Positions 17,425 through 25,420 of a DNA stretch of 64,000 nucleotides are shown one piece after another. Origin of the DNA: CAVVEQ01 sp963802095 (GTDB taxonomy: Bacteria > Chloroflexota > Anaerolineae > Anaerolineales > Anaerolineaceae); NCBI GenBank assembly GCA_963802095.1, contig CAWDHI010000007.1, forward strand, positions 372,001 to 436,000, read 5' to 3'. A program made the translations under genes and the position numbers. The notes beneath the pieces are model-generated. The model worked only from the letters and a program-made list of their open reading frames with translations. It did not search any database and was not told where the DNA came from. Within the stretch, counting starts at the first letter, position 1. Each line of letters opens with the position of its first letter.

Positions 17425-18747
17425 ATGAAATACCATATCTGGACCGAAGGCTGCCAGATGAATGTGGCCGATTCGCAACGACTATCCTCTGCGCTGGAAA
17501 ACCTGGGGTACGAGCCATCCCTGCGCGCTGATGAGGCGGAAGTGGTGGTTTTAAATACCTGCGTCGTCCGGCAAAGCGCAGAGGATAAAGCATACGGTAG
17601 GTTGAGTTCACTCAAACCTTTGAAAACGCAAAACCCGGAACGTGTGATCGCGCTGATGGGCTGCCTGGTGGGAATGAAGGATAACCCCAAATTGAGGGCG
17701 AGGTTCCCCTATGTTGACGTGTTTGCTCCGCCCTCCGATCCGGAACCGCTTATCCGTTTCCTCCTGGAAAGGGATGGGAAATCGCTAAGGGAGAGGGATA
17801 CCAGTTCCAGGAATTCATTATTGGATGAAAGCTGGATCTTTCCACCCAGCCAGGTCGGTAAAACGGTGAGCGTGAATGTGCCAATCGTACTTGGCTGTTC
17901 ACATGCCTGCACCTACTGCGTCATTCCCTACCGCCGGGGCAGGGAGGTCAGCCGTCCTCCGGAGGAGATCCTGGCGGAGGCGAAGCTGCTGGTAAAAAAT
18001 GGCGTGAAGGAGATCACCCTCCTGGGGCAGATCGTGGACCGCTACGGGAAGGACAACCCGGATTACCCCACGCTCTCCAGCCTGCTGCGTCAATTACATA
18101 CGATCGATGAATTAGAGCGCATCCGCTTCCTGACCTCGCATCCCAACTGGATGACCGATGAACTGCTGCGCACCGCGGCAGAGCTTCCCAAGGTGATGCC
18201 GCATATGGAAGTACCGGTTCAGGCAGGTGATGACGAAGTTCTGCTGCGAATGCGCAGGGGGTACTCCGCGGGTGAGTTTCGGTACCTGATCGGGCGGATC
18301 CGGAGGTTCATTCCCGGGGTATCCATCGGCACAGATATCATCGTAGGTTTCCCAGGCGAAACCGATCCCCAATTCCAGAACACCTTTGATCTCCTGTCGG
18401 AACTTCGAATGGACGTAGTCCATCTCGCGCGTTATTCTCCCCGGCCGGATACCTGGGCTTTGCGTAATCTACCGGATAATGTGCCCGAAGCGGAAAAATG
18501 GCGCCGTTTCCGTCTACTTGAGAATCTGCAGGAGGGGATTGCCACGGAGATTCACACGCAACTGATGGGGCAAACTGTTACGGTCCTTTTCGAAGATCTC
18601 CACAAGAACCGCTGGAAGGGGCGCAGCGAGACCAACAAACTGGTTTTCACGGAAAGTCACGAAGATCTGCGCGGAGAGATCCGCCCTGTAAGGATCGAGC
18701 GCGCGGGAGCATGGTCTCTTTCCGGATCTCTCGGAGATACTGATTAG
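17425..18747 (+). CDS. miaB: tRNA-2-methylthio-N6-dimethylallyladenosine synthase
   Basis: Radical SAM methylthiotransferase of 440 residues that adds a methylthio group to i6A37 of tRNA. The N-terminal domain has its three cluster cysteines (Cys10, Cys46, Cys80). The radical SAM motif C-x3-C-x2-C is at 158, 162 and 165 (G-C-S-H-A-C-T-Y-C). A TRAM RNA-binding domain occupies about 375-437. Conserved E-V-S-R and L-L-G-Q support MiaB rather than MtaB or RimO. The start is set by the TATAAT box 7 nt upstream. The M23 peptidase gene begins at the very next base after the stop codon, so both should be on one transcript. Confidence 0.93.
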   Translation: MKYHIWTEGCQMNVADSQRLSSALENLGYEPSLRADEAEVVVLNTCVVRQSAEDKAYGRLSSLKPLKTQNPERVIALMGCLVGMKDNPKLRARFPYVDVFAPPSDPEPLIRFLLERDGKSLRERDTSSRNSLLDESWIFPPSQVGKTVSVNVPIVLGCSHACTYCVIPYRRGREVSRPPEEILAEAKLLVKNGVKEITLLGQIVDRYGKDNPDYPTLSSLLRQLHTIDELERIRFLTSHPNWMTDELLRTAAELPKVMPHMEVPVQAGDDEVLLRMRRGYSAGEFRYLIGRIRRFIPGVSIGTDIIVGFPGETDPQFQNTFDLLSELRMDVVHLARYSPRPDTWALRNLPDNVPEAEKWRRFRLLENLQEGIATEIHTQLMGQTVTVLFEDLHKNRWKGRSETNKLVFTESHEDLRGEIRPVRIERAGAWSLSGSLGDTD

Positions 18748-19455
18748 ATGCGGAAAATTCTCATCCCCATCGTTGTCGGTGGAATGGTGATAGGGATCGG
18801 GCTATACTTTCTGATCTTGCGGAAACCAGCAGGTATCCGGCGCAGCCTTAATGTTGTTGAATGGATCCGTAATTCTATCCGCCACGCGAATTGGTCCATC
18901 CAAGCGCTTGACCGATGCGGAGACGCACCTTTTCTCCTCCCCACCGATGGTTTCATTGGCTTTCTGTGGGATGATTCCTTTCGTCCAGGCCACCGTCACC
19001 AGGGGATCGATATATTCGGCGGCCGGCAGCCGGGAGCGACGCCAGTTTATGCCGTCTTCGATGGTTATCTAACACGCCTCCCTGACTGGAAATCCACTGT
19101 GATCATGCGCGTGTCGGAGGATCCATTGCAACCGGGAAGGCAGATCTGGCTCTACTATACCCACCTGGCTGGTCCTACCGGCGATTCCTTTATCTCAACG
19201 GAATTCCCGCCAGGTACAAGCGAGGTGGAGGTGAAAGCCGGAACGCTACTCGGATATCAGGGCAATTATTCCGGGACACCTGGGAACCCGGTGGGGGTAC
19301 ACCTGCATTTTTCGATCGTAATGGATGATGGGAAAGGAAAATTTCTCAATGAATTACGCATCGAGAATACCATCGACCCATCACCCTATTTTGGTCTTCC
19401 ATTGAACGCGCTTAATAATCCTTACGGGGTTCCGATCTGCCCATCTGATTCCTGA
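18748..19455 (+). CDS. Membrane-anchored M23-family peptidase
   Basis: Protein of 235 residues with one N-terminal membrane segment (about 4-24) and an extracytoplasmic LytM/M23 domain. Zinc ligands are visible as H-x3-D (His84, Asp88 in H-Q-G-I-D) and H-L-H (185-187); His139 (Y-T-H-L) fits the catalytic His. These enzymes cut peptidoglycan cross-links or act on related peptides. The ATG directly abuts the miaB stop codon with no spacer, so translation is probably coupled. There is no other wall-related gene next to it. Activity is likely because all expected ligands are present. Confidence 0.87.
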   Translation: MRKILIPIVVGGMVIGIGLYFLILRKPAGIRRSLNVVEWIRNSIRHANWSIQALDRCGDAPFLLPTDGFIGFLWDDSFRPGHRHQGIDIFGGRQPGATPVYAVFDGYLTRLPDWKSTVIMRVSEDPLQPGRQIWLYYTHLAGPTGDSFISTEFPPGTSEVEVKAGTLLGYQGNYSGTPGNPVGVHLHFSIVMDDGKGKFLNELRIENTIDPSPYFGLPLNALNNPYGVPICPSDS

Positions 19456-19563
19456 TTTTCAAAACCTGATTCAACCAACCCCTTCGAAAAGCAAGTATGC
19501 TATACTTTTCTAGCTTGCCGAGAGGTAGCTGGTATATTACCCTCGCCTGTGAGCGGAAACCGT

Positions 19564-21138
19564 ATGGCACTGGATAAAACCAAAGCATCCCTGGAATTGC
19601 TGCTGAGCATCAGTCGGCAACTGGTCACCTCACTGGACCTGGGTACCGTGTTGGACCGTGTCCTGATGCTTTCCATTGATAATGTCGGCGCAGAGCGTGG
19701 CACCCTGATCGTTTTGGATGAAAACCAGAATCCGGTGACCGCGGCGATTATTTATAACGATGTCATCCACGAGTACACCATCGACCAGTTGAAAGACACG
19801 CTCACCCGTGGATTGGCTGGCTGGGTGCTCACCAACAAGCAGGCTGTCCTGGTGGACGATACCAGCGCAGACGACCGTTGGGTGCGCAGACTGGACGATT
19901 CGATGGACCGCAGCGGAGCAAAATCGGCGATATGCGTGCCGCTGATGACCCGCGAGCGCCTGGTGGGGGTGCTGACGATGGTGCATCCTGCACCGGGGTA
20001 CTTCATCCAGGAAAACCTTGCCCTCCTTCAGGCAATCGCAGACCTGGCAGCCATGGCCATCCGCAACGCGCAATATTATGAATCGATGCAGATCGCCCAT
20101 AATCGCTATTACCAGCTTTTTGAGGATAGTGTCTACCCGATCCTGATCACCTCATGGACTGGAACGATCCTGGAAGCCAACCGGCAGGCCAGCCTATCCA
20201 GTGGGTATAGCAACGAGCAATTACTCACCCAGAACATCCTGGGAATGCATACCCTCAGCAGCGAGGATAGCCGGGATTACATGCGCGTGCTTAAAAAGAA
20301 CCAACCGGTTACCTACGAGTCGGAACTCATTTCTCGAACTGGGGCACGCATTCCGGTGGAGGTTCACGTCCACAGGATCGAATTCCAGGGGGTCGATTCG
20401 CTGCAGTGGATTCTGAGGGATATCCGTGAGCGCAAGGAACTGGATTCCCTGCGCGAGGACCTGACCGCGACCATTTACCACGATCTGCGAGCGCCGTTGG
20501 CGAACATCATCTCCAGCCTGGATATTCTTCAGCGAATGATTCCTATCGAAACCACCGAGTCGATGCGCACGATCTTTGAGATCACCAACCGCTCCACTGA
20601 GCGAATGCAGCGCCTGATCAACTCGCTGCTCGATATCAACCGCTTGGAAAACGGGCAAGCCATCACCAACCGTAAAACAGCGGATATATCGGAGATCATC
20701 GAGGATGCTCTTGAGGTTATCCTGCCCAACTCGCAGCCAAAAATGCAAACGGTCAACCGCGAAATTCAGGGCGGTCTCCCAACTGTTTTCGTGGATGTGG
20801 ATATGATCAGAAGGGTAGTGATCAACCTTCTGGAGAACGCGGTGAAATTCACCCCCATCAATGGTTCCATTGAGGTCGGCGCGGGGATGCGCGAGGAAGG
20901 CCTCGCGATATGGATTACCGATAGCGGCCCTGGGATCCCGGAAGAGTTCAAAGACGCGATTTTCCAGAAATTCACGCGGATCAAGTATGATAATGCACCC
21001 AAGGGGGTTGGGCTCGGCCTGGCATTCTGCCGCCTGGCGATCAATGCACATGGCGGAAAAATCTGGGTGGAGAGCGAGAGTGGGCAGGGAAGTAAATTCA
21101 TCTTCACCCTGCCATTCAAACTGGAAGCCCAGTTCTGA
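19564..21138 (+). CDS. Sensor histidine kinase (GAF-PAS-HisKA-HATPase)
   Basis: Soluble histidine kinase of about 524 residues. A GAF domain (about 10-175) is followed by a PAS domain with PAC (about 185-285), a phospho-acceptor helix with I-Y-H-D-L-R-A-P-L (His near residue 305), and an HATPase domain with the N box (N-L-L-E-N-A-V-K-F), D-S-G-P-G-I and G-V-G-L-G-L-A. All catalytic motifs are intact. GTG at 19549 would add five residues (start uncertain); neither start has a clear Shine-Dalgarno site. The MBL-fold protein gene follows 15 nt after the stop. No response regulator is nearby. Confidence 0.9.
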   Translation: MALDKTKASLELLLSISRQLVTSLDLGTVLDRVLMLSIDNVGAERGTLIVLDENQNPVTAAIIYNDVIHEYTIDQLKDTLTRGLAGWVLTNKQAVLVDDTSADDRWVRRLDDSMDRSGAKSAICVPLMTRERLVGVLTMVHPAPGYFIQENLALLQAIADLAAMAIRNAQYYESMQIAHNRYYQLFEDSVYPILITSWTGTILEANRQASLSSGYSNEQLLTQNILGMHTLSSEDSRDYMRVLKKNQPVTYESELISRTGARIPVEVHVHRIEFQGVDSLQWILRDIRERKELDSLREDLTATIYHDLRAPLANIISSLDILQRMIPIETTESMRTIFEITNRSTERMQRLINSLLDINRLENGQAITNRKTADISEIIEDALEVILPNSQPKMQTVNREIQGGLPTVFVDVDMIRRVVINLLENAVKFTPINGSIEVGAGMREEGLAIWITDSGPGIPEEFKDAIFQKFTRIKYDNAPKGVGLGLAFCRLAINAHGGKIWVESESGQGSKFIFTLPFKLEAQF

Positions 21139-21153
21139 ATCATAGGAGAAAAA

Positions 21154-22011
21154 ATGCAGGAAATCGCCCCCAAGTTTTTCATCGAATCCACTTACCCGGG
21201 TGTGACAGTGGCAGGCACGGCATGGTCGCATGGGATGATCCTGATCGATGCGCCACTCCGCCAGGAGGACACCCGCACCTGGCGCTCTGCGCTGCTCGCT
21301 CTGCGAAGCGGGCCGGAACGCTGGTTGATCAGCATGGATACACACCTTGACCGAACTCTGGGCATCCGCTCGATGGATTGCACCGTGATCGCCCAGGAGA
21401 AAGTGATCGATATCTATAAATCGAGGCCTGTTTCCTTTAAACCACAGGCATCTGAGACCGGCTCGGAATGGGAGCAGTACGACAACCTCACCAGTGTTCG
21501 CTGGATTCCTCCTGAGATCACTTTTAACCAGAGCCTGCAGATGCATTCAGATGAAAACGAGATCCAGATTGAATCCAAGCCTGCCAACGCCAGTGGTGCG
21601 ATCTGGGTGACGTTCAAAAAGGAGGGAGTAGTTTTCCTGGGGGATGCAGTAGTGGTGGATCAGCCACCTTTCCTGGCGGGAGGGGATTTGCCAGAGTGGA
21701 TCAAGAGCCTGAACGAATTAACTACCGCGGCATATAAGAACCTCATTCTGGTCAGCGGGAGGGGCGGGATCATCAATCAAGAGAAGGTGAAGGCGCAGAT
21801 AAAGTTTCTGGAAAAGGTAGATTCGGGGTTGCATAACCTTTCCAATCATCCGGCAGCGCCTGCTGAGATCGACAAGCTTTCAAATTCCCTTCTCAAATCG
21901 TTCCATGTGCCAGCGGGGAAGGAAAAAATGTTTAGTCACCGACTCCGCTGGGGATTGCAGCAAGTCTATCAACGGCACTATTCCCCAGCAGGCGGTCACC
22001 CCCTGGAATGA
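21154..22011 (+). CDS. MBL-fold protein with altered metal-binding motif
   Basis: Protein of 285 residues resembling metallo-beta-lactamase-fold hydrolases: an N-terminal strand pattern ending I-L-I-D-A-P, the segment S-M-D-T-H-L-D-R-T-L-G where H-x-H-x-D-H is expected, and V-V-F-L-G-D-A-V-V for the later Asp ligand. The central motif lacks one of the canonical histidines, so full dinuclear metal binding is doubtful. AGGAG precedes ATG. It sits 15 nt after a sensor kinase and its last 4 nt overlap the start of endonuclease III (ATGA), so these genes form an operon. Substrate and activity are unknown. Confidence 0.72.
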   Translation: MQEIAPKFFIESTYPGVTVAGTAWSHGMILIDAPLRQEDTRTWRSALLALRSGPERWLISMDTHLDRTLGIRSMDCTVIAQEKVIDIYKSRPVSFKPQASETGSEWEQYDNLTSVRWIPPEITFNQSLQMHSDENEIQIESKPANASGAIWVTFKKEGVVFLGDAVVVDQPPFLAGGDLPEWIKSLNELTTAAYKNLILVSGRGGIINQEKVKAQIKFLEKVDSGLHNLSNHPAAPAEIDKLSNSLLKSFHVPAGKEKMFSHRLRWGLQQVYQRHYSPAGGHPLE

Positions 22012-22709
22012 TTCAGGCAAATCAAAAAACAGCATACCAGCCAGGCAATGATCTTATCCTGCTGGCGGGCCGGATTTACGCAAACTTAATGGAATCATAT
22101 GGGGTACCCTCCTGGGGTGCTGCCAAGGAACCCCTGGATGAGCTGGTCAATACCATTCTCTCCCAAAACACGAATGACAGTAATCGCGATCGCGCCTACC
22201 AGGCGCTGCGAAGCAGGTACCCATCCTGGGAGGAGGTACGGGATGCCCCGGAGGGAGATGTGATCGAGGCCATCCGGCCGGCAGGGCTTGCGCCAAAAAA
22301 AGGCCCGCGTATCCAGGCTATTCTGCGTCAGGTCACTGAGGAAAAAGGGAACCTCGATCTGGGTTTTCTGCGCGAGATTCCTCCGGAGGAAGCCCGCGCC
22401 TGGCTGTTGAAATTCAACGGGGTGGGACCGAAAACCGCAGCAATCGTGATGCAATTTTCACTGGCTCGGGATGCATTCCCTGTGGATACCCACATTTACC
22501 GGGTGACCGGAAGACTGGCGTTGCGACCTGCCGCGATGACCCGCGAAGCTGCCCACGGGTGGCTGGAAAAAGTGTTCGCCCCTTCATTTTATGGACCCGC
22601 CCACCTTAACCTGATCCGTCTGGGACGGGAAACCTGTCATCCCCGTAAACCGGATTGCGTTAATTGCCCCCTGCAGCAGCTCTGTGCCTATAATCAGTTA
22701 AATGGATAA
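22008..22709 (+). CDS. nth: Endonuclease III-family DNA glycosylase
   Basis: Base-excision repair enzyme of 233 residues. The helix-hairpin-helix G-V-G-P-K-T-A contains the catalytic Lys, V-D-T-H-I-Y-R the catalytic Asp, and C-x6-C-x2-C-x5-C near the C-terminus (C-H-P-R-K-P-D-C-V-N-C-P) binds a 4Fe-4S cluster. It should excise oxidised pyrimidines and cleave at the abasic site. L-S-Q-N-T-N-D in the N-terminal helix matches the family. Its start overlaps the upstream MBL gene by 4 nt. The stop codon is directly followed by the left arm of a terminator that the IS element has split. Confidence 0.92.
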   Translation: MIQANQKTAYQPGNDLILLAGRIYANLMESYGVPSWGAAKEPLDELVNTILSQNTNDSNRDRAYQALRSRYPSWEEVRDAPEGDVIEAIRPAGLAPKKGPRIQAILRQVTEEKGNLDLGFLREIPPEEARAWLLKFNGVGPKTAAIVMQFSLARDAFPVDTHIYRVTGRLALRPAAMTREAAHGWLEKVFAPSFYGPAHLNLIRLGRETCHPRKPDCVNCPLQQLCAYNQLNG

Positions 22710-22725
22710 TAAAACCGCCCCGAAA

Positions 22726-22770
22726 TGGACTGCACCCTTTAGACAAGACATAAAAAGAAAGCCCCCACGT
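22726..22770 (+). repeat. Left terminal inverted repeat of the IS
   Basis: Begins TGGACTGCACCC and includes AAAAAGAAAGC, matching the right end read inward with scattered mismatches. It lies downstream of orfB. Confidence 0.8.
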
Positions 22771-22771
22771 G

Positions 22772-23608
22772 TCAACTGGACAGACACCTCATTTCGTAGG
22801 GTGTCTGTCTTGTTTTCAATTGTATCCTCTCATGGTTGTAAAAGTAAATATATTCGTCGACCATCTGGCGAACTTGATCCAGGGTGGGATTTCTCACATG
22901 GCGTAAATACTCTTCCTTGAGATGGCTAAAGAAGTTTTCCATGGGTGCGTTATCCCAGCAATTACCACGCCGGGACATGGAAGGTGTGATGTGATATTGG
23001 CAGGTCAGGTCAAAATATAACGAAGAAGAGTACTGGGTACCCTGGTCGCTGTGAAGGATCAACTCTTGGGTGATATGCTCTTTTTGTGTGGCTTGTTTGA
23101 GCGTATTAGTCACCAACTGGATCGAGTTGTTGGAACTGACTTGATAGGCGACGATGAAGCTGTCATAGAGATCTTTGATGGTGGACAAATATGCCGATCC
23201 CTGGCGGGTCCGGATGAAGGTTACATCGGTAACCCACTTCTGGTTGGGTTGGCTGGCAACAAAGTTGCGGGCTAGAACGTTCGGATAGCGGTGAAAACTA
23301 TCCAACTGCTCCATCTTTGGATAGGGCCTGCGCCTGCGGGCGATCGAACGGATGCCAAGCTTGTTCATCAAGCGTAAGATCGCCTTATGGTTGAGATTCA
23401 ACCCTCGTTTCTGGCTCAGCCACAGCTTGATCCTGCGGTACCCATAGATGCGATGCGAAGCCTGGTAGGCTTCCTGCACCCAACGCATCCGCTCCTGGTC
23501 CTTGTCCGCCTGATCGACTCGCCCTCGCCAGGCATAATAGGCTGCTCGAGAAACTCCGAAGTAGGCGCACAGTGCTTTCACACCGTATTGCCTCTCCGTA
23601 TGCAGCAT
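22772..23608 (-). CDS. IS3-family transposase OrfB (catalytic part)
   Basis: Integrase-core transposase of about 278 residues with the DDE triad visible as W-V-T-D-V-T-F, L-H-S-D-Q-G-T-Q-Y and N-C-W-D-N-A-P-M-E-N-F-F. An HTH_21-like segment (Y-G-V-K-A-L-C-A-Y-F-G-V-S-R) lies at the N-terminus. ATG at 23608 shares one base with the orfA stop (TGATG). The frame is also open upstream to the A7 run at 23659-23665, so a -1 frameshift from orfA would yield the full OrfAB transposase. A hairpin (22780-22788 with 22800-22808) overlaps its 3' end and may terminate transcription. Confidence 0.93.
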   Translation of the reverse strand: MLHTERQYGVKALCAYFGVSRAAYYAWRGRVDQADKDQERMRWVQEAYQASHRIYGYRRIKLWLSQKRGLNLNHKAILRLMNKLGIRSIARRRRPYPKMEQLDSFHRYPNVLARNFVASQPNQKWVTDVTFIRTRQGSAYLSTIKDLYDSFIVAYQVSSNNSIQLVTNTLKQATQKEHITQELILHSDQGTQYSSSLYFDLTCQYHITPSMSRRGNCWDNAPMENFFSHLKEEYLRHVRNPTLDQVRQMVDEYIYFYNHERIQLKTRQTPYEMRCLSS

Positions 23609-23922
23609 CACCCGATATTGCGCTTCTCGAGCTCCAACTTTCGCAATTCGGCATGGAATTTTTTTAGCAGATCATTCTCCATCCGCAATCGTTCGAGTTC
23701 TGTCTGCGGACGCGTCTCTTTCCTCGGCCGCCCAATCGGTTTTTCAAAGGATGCAGCTCCTTCATGCCGGTACATCTGCACCCATTTCTCGATCCGTGCC
23801 GGATCCCTGATCTCCAATCGCATTGCGATTTCACGGTAACTGACCCCCTCCTCCAGGAACATCTTCACTGCCTTTTCCTTGATCACCTTTCTGTAATGCA
23901 ACATCCCTTTCTTTCCAGACAT
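23608..23922 (-). CDS. IS3-family transposase OrfA (helix-turn-helix part)
   Basis: Protein of 104 residues with a helix-turn-helix (Y-R-E-I-A-M-R-L-E-I-R-D-P-A-R-I) for binding the element ends, and a C-terminal leucine-heptad coiled coil (E-L-E-R-L-R-M-E-N-D-L-L-K-K-F) for multimerisation, both typical of IS3 OrfA. AGGAGG lies upstream of the ATG but inside a hairpin that would form on transcripts entering from outside the element. The codons CTA AAA AAA TTC near its end contain the A7 slippery run used for -1 frameshifting into orfB. Confidence 0.92.
   Translation of the reverse strand: MSGKKGMLHYRKVIKEKAVKMFLEEGVSYREIAMRLEIRDPARIEKWVQMYRHEGAASFEKPIGRPRKETRPQTELERLRMENDLLKKFHAELRKLELEKRNIG
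23659..23665 (-). promoter_or_regulatory. Programmed -1 frameshift site (A7)
   Basis: Seven A on the transposase strand within orfA. Slipping back one base here enters the orfB frame, which has no stop codon between the run and the orfB ATG. This is the usual arrangement for making the OrfAB fusion in IS3-family elements. Confidence 0.75.
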
Positions 23923-23923
23923 A

Positions 23924-23962
23924 AAAGCACCTCCTGTGCTTGATTATCACATGAGGTGCTTT
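23924..23962 (-). promoter_or_regulatory. Hairpin covering the orfA ribosome-binding site
   Basis: AAAGCACCTC (23924-23933) and GAGGTGCTTT (23953-23962) are perfect 10-bp inverted copies just inside the right end of the IS. On read-through transcripts the orfA AGGAGG would be paired. This resembles the protection other IS elements have against activation by outside promoters. Confidence 0.65.
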
Positions 23963-23994
23963 CTTTTTGTGTCCGGTTTTAGGGGGTCAGTTCA
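23950..23994 (-). repeat. Right terminal inverted repeat of the IS
   Basis: Read inward it begins TGAACTGACCCCC and shares AAAAAGAAAGC with the left end. It lies upstream of orfA and partly overlaps the ribosome-site hairpin. Confidence 0.8.
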
Positions 23995-24027
23995 AAAAGG
24001 AGCGGTTTTTCGATCATTCAGGTTTCG

Positions 24028-25320
24028 TTATTTTTCGATCTTCGGTGTGTAGAAGACCACCGCCCAGTGCCCTGAGCCGGGCTGTTTGGTGTTCATCATC
24101 TGGATGATGTTCCAGGAATCCAAGGTTTCATAATAGGGTGTGTATGTGGGTACCACCATCAGCCAGGTCTGGCCGGGTTTGAGCGCTACCGGGTTCCCGG
24201 ATTTATCCACAAAACGGGGTGGGCGCAGCTTGCCGGTCGATCGTTCATAATCGCCATTCACGGTTGTCCAGTCAATTTTGTACATCTTGCCATCCCGGAA
24301 GAGCAGGGCAGGACGCTTCATGCTGAGGTAGTCGATATCGATGAGGGTATCCGCTTTGGCATGGTGATCGGCGAACATAACGATCACATTCTCATAGGTC
24401 AATGGATTGCCGTTCAACCGGTCTGTAGCCACCTCAAACGAAGTACCTTCCTTGGTGTCATTGTTGTAGCGGTTGTAGGCACCGGATTCAGGATCGTAGC
24501 GCCACATCACCTGGTTGAGAAGGGAATAACGCGTCCAGAGGCTTTCTGCAGGAACCCCGCCCTCCGGAGGTGTCTGAGCGTATGTGTTGCCGGTTAGCTG
24601 GAATACCCCCAACTTTTTTGCGGTGGCTTTGGAGATCTCGTCCAATTTGGTTACATCGACCATGGCACTATTGACATTTTCATCATCCGAGCCGAAGACA
24701 TTGGAGTATTGGCTCAATTGGGAGGAAACTCCGCTCCACGCCGAGGCCATGACGATGAAACCATTGAATAATTTGCGGATATCCTCGTACCAGATCCTGC
24801 CAGAACGGATGGGGCCGATCTGTCCGGCGAAGGCAGAGTTTGGATCCGAGGCACCGGGTTGTTGGGATATTTCCTCGGGATTCTCCGGGTAATCGCAATA
24901 GAAGATCGCCAGGAAGCGGGTCATCCCCTCGCCGATATAGGCTTCCACCACAACGTTGGAGAAATCCAGCCCAGCCTGAGGCCGGGCGGAAGCGGGGAAG
25001 TTAGTGATCGAAATTACCGCCGGAGGATTATTTAGGCAGTCAGGGTCATCCAGGGGAAGCCCGGTGAGGGGATTCAAAACACCATTGCTGTTTGGGGTGG
25101 GGACCTGGGTGGGGGTGGGTTCAGCAGTCAGGTTTTCCGATCCTTCCAATGATCCCTGTGGTTCCTCCACCACATCTGTTGGGGTAGGTTGTGGTGGTAA
25201 TACCTGCGATTCCTCCTCAACCGGGGCGTTACTGGCCTGCACGAACTGGATGGAAAACGGCAGGCTGCAGGCACTCAGGAGCAGGGAAGCGACGATAAAA
25301 ATTGGGATGATTCTTTTCAT
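24028..25320 (-). CDS. DUF3048-type lipoprotein (YerB-like)
   Basis: Lipoprotein of 430 residues: signal peptide ending L-S-A-C (Cys18), acidic Pro/Thr-rich linker to about 80, then a two-part domain with N-P-L-T-G-L-P, R-P-Q-A-G-L, E-G-M-T-R-F-L-A-I-F and G-P-I-R-S-G-R, all hallmarks of DUF3048 proteins such as YerB. The C-terminal half includes the W-T-R-Y-S segment, V-M-F-A-D-H-H and K-P-G-Q-T-W-L-M-V-V-P. The family has no settled function; envelope location is clear from the signal. AGGA precedes the ATG. It is convergent with nth, and their shared terminator is now split by the IS. Confidence 0.85.
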   Translation of the reverse strand: MKRIIPIFIVASLLLSACSLPFSIQFVQASNAPVEEESQVLPPQPTPTDVVEEPQGSLEGSENLTAEPTPTQVPTPNSNGVLNPLTGLPLDDPDCLNNPPAVISITNFPASARPQAGLDFSNVVVEAYIGEGMTRFLAIFYCDYPENPEEISQQPGASDPNSAFAGQIGPIRSGRIWYEDIRKLFNGFIVMASAWSGVSSQLSQYSNVFGSDDENVNSAMVDVTKLDEISKATAKKLGVFQLTGNTYAQTPPEGGVPAESLWTRYSLLNQVMWRYDPESGAYNRYNNDTKEGTSFEVATDRLNGNPLTYENVIVMFADHHAKADTLIDIDYLSMKRPALLFRDGKMYKIDWTTVNGDYERSTGKLRPPRFVDKSGNPVALKPGQTWLMVVPTYTPYYETLDSWNIIQMMNTKQPGSGHWAVVFYTPKIEK

Positions 25321-25420
25321 GGCATATTCCTATAATGGTATGTTTGCAATCTAATCATACCGAATGAAGACCGATTTTTCCCCTACGGTCCCCTATCAAA
25401 ATTGTCAGGATAGCGTAGGG

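Larger units (their letters stand above)
22726..23994 (-). mobile_element. IS3-family (IS150-like) insertion sequence, complete
   Basis: Element of 1269 bp with two overlapping transposase frames on the minus strand. Its ends are imperfect inverted repeats: TGGACTGCACCCTTT at 22726 against TGAACTGACCCCCTA read inward from 23994, with similarity continuing through a shared AAAAAGAAAGC block. AAA flanks both ends (22723-22725 and 23995-23997), a likely 3-bp target duplication. Both frames and both ends look intact, so the element may be active. The IS150 subgroup is inferred from the protein and end sequences, not from a database match. Confidence 0.9.
22711..24009. terminator. Intrinsic terminator split by the IS element
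   Basis: Left arm AAAACCGCCCC (22711-22721) and right arm GGAGCGGTTTT (23999-24009) pair at 10 of 11 positions. Taking out the IS and one AAA copy of the target duplication leaves these arms around a GAAAA loop, with TTTTT after the right arm. Before insertion it would have terminated nth and the convergent lipoprotein gene. Confidence 0.75.
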
